Of a stretch of DNA of 16,955 nucleotides, positions 15,001-16,955 are shown piece by piece (the stretch's first letter is position 1; each line of letters opens with the position of its first letter). This DNA is from Bacteroidales bacterium (GTDB lineage: Bacteria > Bacteroidota > Bacteroidia > Bacteroidales > JAADGE01). The stretch is taken from NCBI GenBank assembly GCA_029932445.1, contig JAOZQB010000031.1:1966-18920 (forward strand), given 5' to 3'. The notes beneath the pieces were generated by a model. That model was not told the origin of the DNA. It did no database searches and worked only from the letters and a program-made list of their open reading frames with translations. Made by a program: the position numbers and the translations under genes.

Positions 15001-16955
15001 AATGCCGATTTAAGCAATGACCAAATAAAACAAATAAGTTCTCAAATACAGGAAGAAACAGACGCAATAAACAAACTTAAAAACGATGCGGTAAAGTCAG
15101 TTTATCAATTTTTACATTTTAAGAATGTTGAAATCATTAATAAAATCAGTAAACAAATTAGTGAAATTCACCCGAACAGATACATTCACAAGGGGAAATC
15201 CGGTAAAGAACTTGAGAAATTAACTGCACAGTTAACCCGAATACCGAAATATTGGAAACGAAATGAGCAATTATTGTTGAACTCATGGAGTCTGGAATTA
15301 TTGTTTTTAGAGTTTGAAAATCGAATGTATCGAATTGTAAATAAGTCTGTTAGTTCAGTAGAATTACTTATGCGAGAAATGATTTTAACTAAAACAGATG
15401 CTTTAAAACAAGCATTAAGCACATTTTTAAAAGATTTTACAAAAAAACAAAAATCGATTTATCACAAAGTTGAATTTTCCGAATTGTCGAATAAAAATGA
15501 AATTGCATATCAATTTAAAAATCTTTTGGTTTCCGGATTTGAAAAATTCAACTATTTAATCGATCGTTTTCCGGAGAAAATTGAATTATTGACCGATGAA
15601 GCTTTTAATAACATTACCGAACATCAATTTGAGGATATTGATACCATGGAAGTTTCAGTGTCTTCGATGCTTGATTATGTAATTCAAACGGAACTTAATG
15701 AGCCACTTGCCGAAATGGCGGAAAATATGCCCGGAAATGTTTCGGAATTAGAACAATCCGTTCATAACATTCAAAGTTTGGTGTTTTTTACTTTATTCGA
15801 TAACGAAGGAAAATTAATCGAAAATAAAAAAAATACTCCGGATGATGTTAAACGATTTATAAGTCAGCAAATTGAAAAATTAGATGAATATGAAAAACAA
15901 ACCGAAAATGAAATTATCACGATTCATCGAAAAGTTAACGAACGTTTGAGTGAAGTTTCAAATCATTTACACATCTATTTACTGATAAAAAATGCCGGTG
16001 AAAGTAAAAATTTTGCTAAAAGAAAATTGAAAGAGGATTTCAAAAAAATATCGTTTAAAGATTCTCGACCAAAAAATACGAAATTGAAAACCGTCAATAA
16101 TAAAAAAGGAACCCTTAAATCAGCTTTTTTTAATCGTTTACAAGCACCCGCCGATAAAACAATTTCAAAGGTAAAACGAACTTTAGACACCGTTTTGGAA
16201 GTTTCACCTCGGAAAGAAGTATTTGAAAGCTTGCCTTTTTATTACCGGCAGTTATTTTTGAGGAACGAAAATTTTAATTCGGATTTCTTTGTAAACAGAA
16301 AGCGTGAAATTTCTCAATTGGATGAAACCGTGAAACGTTATGATATCGGTTATAAAGGCGGTATTTTAATTACGGGAGATACCTTGTCGGGGAAATCGTT
16401 TTTAGCACATTATTATATTTCGAAATATCAAATAAACAGAGATTTTTATGTTGTAACCCCCCCCGAAGAAAGTTCTGTATCTGTTAAGAAATTCGATGAA
16501 GCAATTGATAACGCGTTAAATGTTTCAAAAATAAGTTTGAAGAAATTTTCAAAAATTAAACCCGGCAGTATCATACTGTTTGATGCCTTAGAACTTTGGT
16601 GGGAAAATACCGAAAACGGATACGATATCATTACTAAGATTAAAGAATTGATACAGAATTATGCCGGTAAGATTATATTTATGGTGACGATTAATAAATA
16701 TGCTCTGAAACAATTAAATAAAACTTCTGATTTCGAAAATTATTTTTTAAATATTATTGATTGCCTGCCTTTCTCTTCTTCAGATACGGCAGATGCTTTG
16801 TTAAAACGTCATAATGCAGGCGGTATTCCTTTTGTGTTAAATGAAAAAAAACAAGAACGATTAAAATCGGTTGAACTTGACAAACTTTTTGAAGACTATA
16901 CCGCTTATACCGACGGTAATATCGGAACAGCAATTCATGCTTGGATTGCTGAAAT
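12073..16955 (+). CDS. Cation-chloride cotransporter (SLC12/CCC) fused to AAA+ ATPase, 3' end beyond window
   Basis: One uninterrupted frame of 1,627 codons from the ATG at 12073, still open at the window end. Residues ~1-420 are the twelve-helix CCC membrane domain, with GVFTPSVLTILGVIMYMRLG in the first helix and FPAVTGFTAGVAMSGDLKKP at 207-226, both family hallmarks. CCC proteins carry chloride with K+ and/or Na+. Residues ~430-720 match the cytosolic CCC domain (NWQPNIILFSGG from 457, DIWWRGSGNNG from 598). Residues ~735-1390 are helix-rich and charged, with a probable coiled coil near 977-1012; I recognise no family there. Residues ~1400 to the edge are a P-loop ATPase of AAA_16/STAND type: FFVNRKREISQL at 1405-1416, Walker A GDTLSGKS at 1435-1442, Walker B SIILFDALE with Asp1504, and a sensor-1-like VTINKYAL. 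Ordinary bacterial CCC proteins end near residue 720. ATP-dependent gating or a signalling role is inference. Confidence 0.85.
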   Translation, partial: MKKQKKFGAFAGVFTPSVLTILGVIMYMRLGWVVGNAGLITALVIIIISHVISVTTGLSISSVATDKKIKTGGIYYILSRSLGFPMGGAIGIALFVGTALGISLYLVGFAESLLAVDSFRNFFHLAQDDLNSYRIIATIALLVLVTLAFISTSLAIKSQYFVMGAIALSLVSIIAGITMGTDFLPETVSITPLRKGVSIQEIFGVFFPAVTGFTAGVAMSGDLKKPEKDIPRGTLASITVGFIVYVSLAIFFAFFVNRDLLVNDYNFLLKVSLYAPLVLIGIWGATLSSALGGILGGPRILQAIAKDKIVPKLFAKGYGASNEPRNALIFIFIIAEGGILIGSLNAIAGIVSMFYLASYGFINLAFFLENWASTDFRPTFKVKGIIGLIGFIASFLVMAQLGILSMIASLVIMFGIYAWLNRKQFKSESGDVWQSVWLSVVRKALFTLNKKNLEDRNWQPNIILFSGGENKRPHLLEFGKDLVGRYGLLSNFDLHETKDKKYLFPKHLQANPNENGNLKGVFERRQTCSDIYSGIETIISTYGFSGIEPNTVLMGWMRQSKNPVRFSEMIKRINELDVNLLLMDYDKRYGFGEYKTVDIWWRGSGNNGNLALNLIKFLRVSENWADAKLRLLIGNPDNEKAEKIRRHAEQVLNSMRIDAEIKVINNQIQQKPFYELIRTESLETDLIILGLPDIKTGEEEKFVKETSRLMYQIGTVILIKASSQFKNLNLGLKYISSDDEKDKLISSVNILPENEEIKMPDNPVLAENIRLLIDHINQFDELYENLLTQSFVPSYDFIGKIINETETVLNSRIKTLNQNIDTDILKNLIIGLDKLLKTVQSIVRDYNTNIISEQSELLETVYDTVKEKLTGITDELPEYLFCKYSEEDLILKPDDNSELKRFKNKNRLKLKLNKKSISYKIKFKEIIKQYIPSENLSAYNATGKKIGILHFQFILELQKLIRNVRTGILKLQAAQTNADLSNDQIKQISSQIQEETDAINKLKNDAVKSVYQFLHFKNVEIINKISKQISEIHPNRYIHKGKSGKELEKLTAQLTRIPKYWKRNEQLLLNSWSLELLFLEFENRMYRIVNKSVSSVELLMREMILTKTDALKQALSTFLKDFTKKQKSIYHKVEFSELSNKNEIAYQFKNLLVSGFEKFNYLIDRFPEKIELLTDEAFNNITEHQFEDIDTMEVSVSSMLDYVIQTELNEPLAEMAENMPGNVSELEQSVHNIQSLVFFTLFDNEGKLIENKKNTPDDVKRFISQQIEKLDEYEKQTENEIITIHRKVNERLSEVSNHLHIYLLIKNAGESKNFAKRKLKEDFKKISFKDSRPKNTKLKTVNNKKGTLKSAFFNRLQAPADKTISKVKRTLDTVLEVSPRKEVFESLPFYYRQLFLRNENFNSDFFVNRKREISQLDETVKRYDIGYKGGILITGDTLSGKSFLAHYYISKYQINRDFYVVTPPEESSVSVKKFDEAIDNALNVSKISLKKFSKIKPGSIILFDALELWWENTENGYDIITKIKELIQNYAGKIIFMVTINKYALKQLNKTSDFENYFLNIIDCLPFSSSDTADALLKRHNAGGIPFVLNEKKQERLKSVELDKLFEDYTAYTDGNIGTAIHAWIAE

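Noticed and set aside
16457..16464. Poly-C run as a frameshift that splits the ATPase from the upstream gene
   Set aside because: Walker A lies before the run and Walker B after it in the same frame, so the sequence as given is not frameshifted.
12546..16631. Minus-strand open frames of 60-78 codons opposite the transporter-ATPase gene
   Set aside because: They lie antisense to a continuous, domain-bearing frame and are expected by chance.

Overview
The window looks like chromosome from a low-GC member of the Bacteroidota. The base composition is strongly AT-rich. Several genes are preceded by the Bacteroidota -7 promoter element TAnnTTTG, and start contexts are A/T-rich with few Shine-Dalgarno sequences. 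The protein families also fit: a small OmpA/PorT-like outer-membrane barrel, secreted proteins whose signal peptides end in ..SQ or ..FAQ, and a ketosynthase/ACP cluster like those for flexirubin/aryl-polyene lipids. No rRNA, tRNA, CRISPR array, phage gene or transposase was seen.

Left part, minus strand (1-3176). This is the start of an operon that continues off the left edge: a ketosynthase with an extra C-terminal domain, an acyl carrier protein, then a second ketosynthase, cut by the window edge, that starts on a TTG overlapping the ACP stop. All three key proteins keep their catalytic or attachment residues. Together they form the condensation module of a type II fatty-acid/polyene-type pathway. 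A Bacteroidota-type promoter sits just upstream of the first gene.

Middle, plus strand (3318-11950). First comes a secreted sulfatase-modifying-factor-fold protein without the FGE cysteines. It is followed by xseA (exonuclease VII large subunit, TTG start), an AI-2E family permease, and a DUF2339 multi-spanning membrane protein with its usual partner, a DUF3999 exported protein anchored at its C-terminus. Between the two DUF genes lies a short GC-richer block with inverted ends that looks like a small inserted palindromic repeat. Two exported proteins follow: one with a C-terminal coiled coil, and one predicted outer-membrane barrel. The barrel gene has its own TAnnTTTG element and ends in a strong intrinsic terminator.

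Right part (12073 to the right edge). This 4.9-kb uninterrupted reading frame has no stop inside the window. Its first ~420 residues are a cation-chloride cotransporter (SLC12/CCC family) membrane domain, followed by the CCC cytosolic domain (to ~720). A helix-rich region of ~670 residues that I cannot assign comes next, then a C-terminal AAA+/STAND-type ATPase with clear Walker A and B motifs. A transporter covalently joined to a P-loop ATPase in this way is the most unusual thing in the window. An 8-C tract lies inside the ATPase-coding part.
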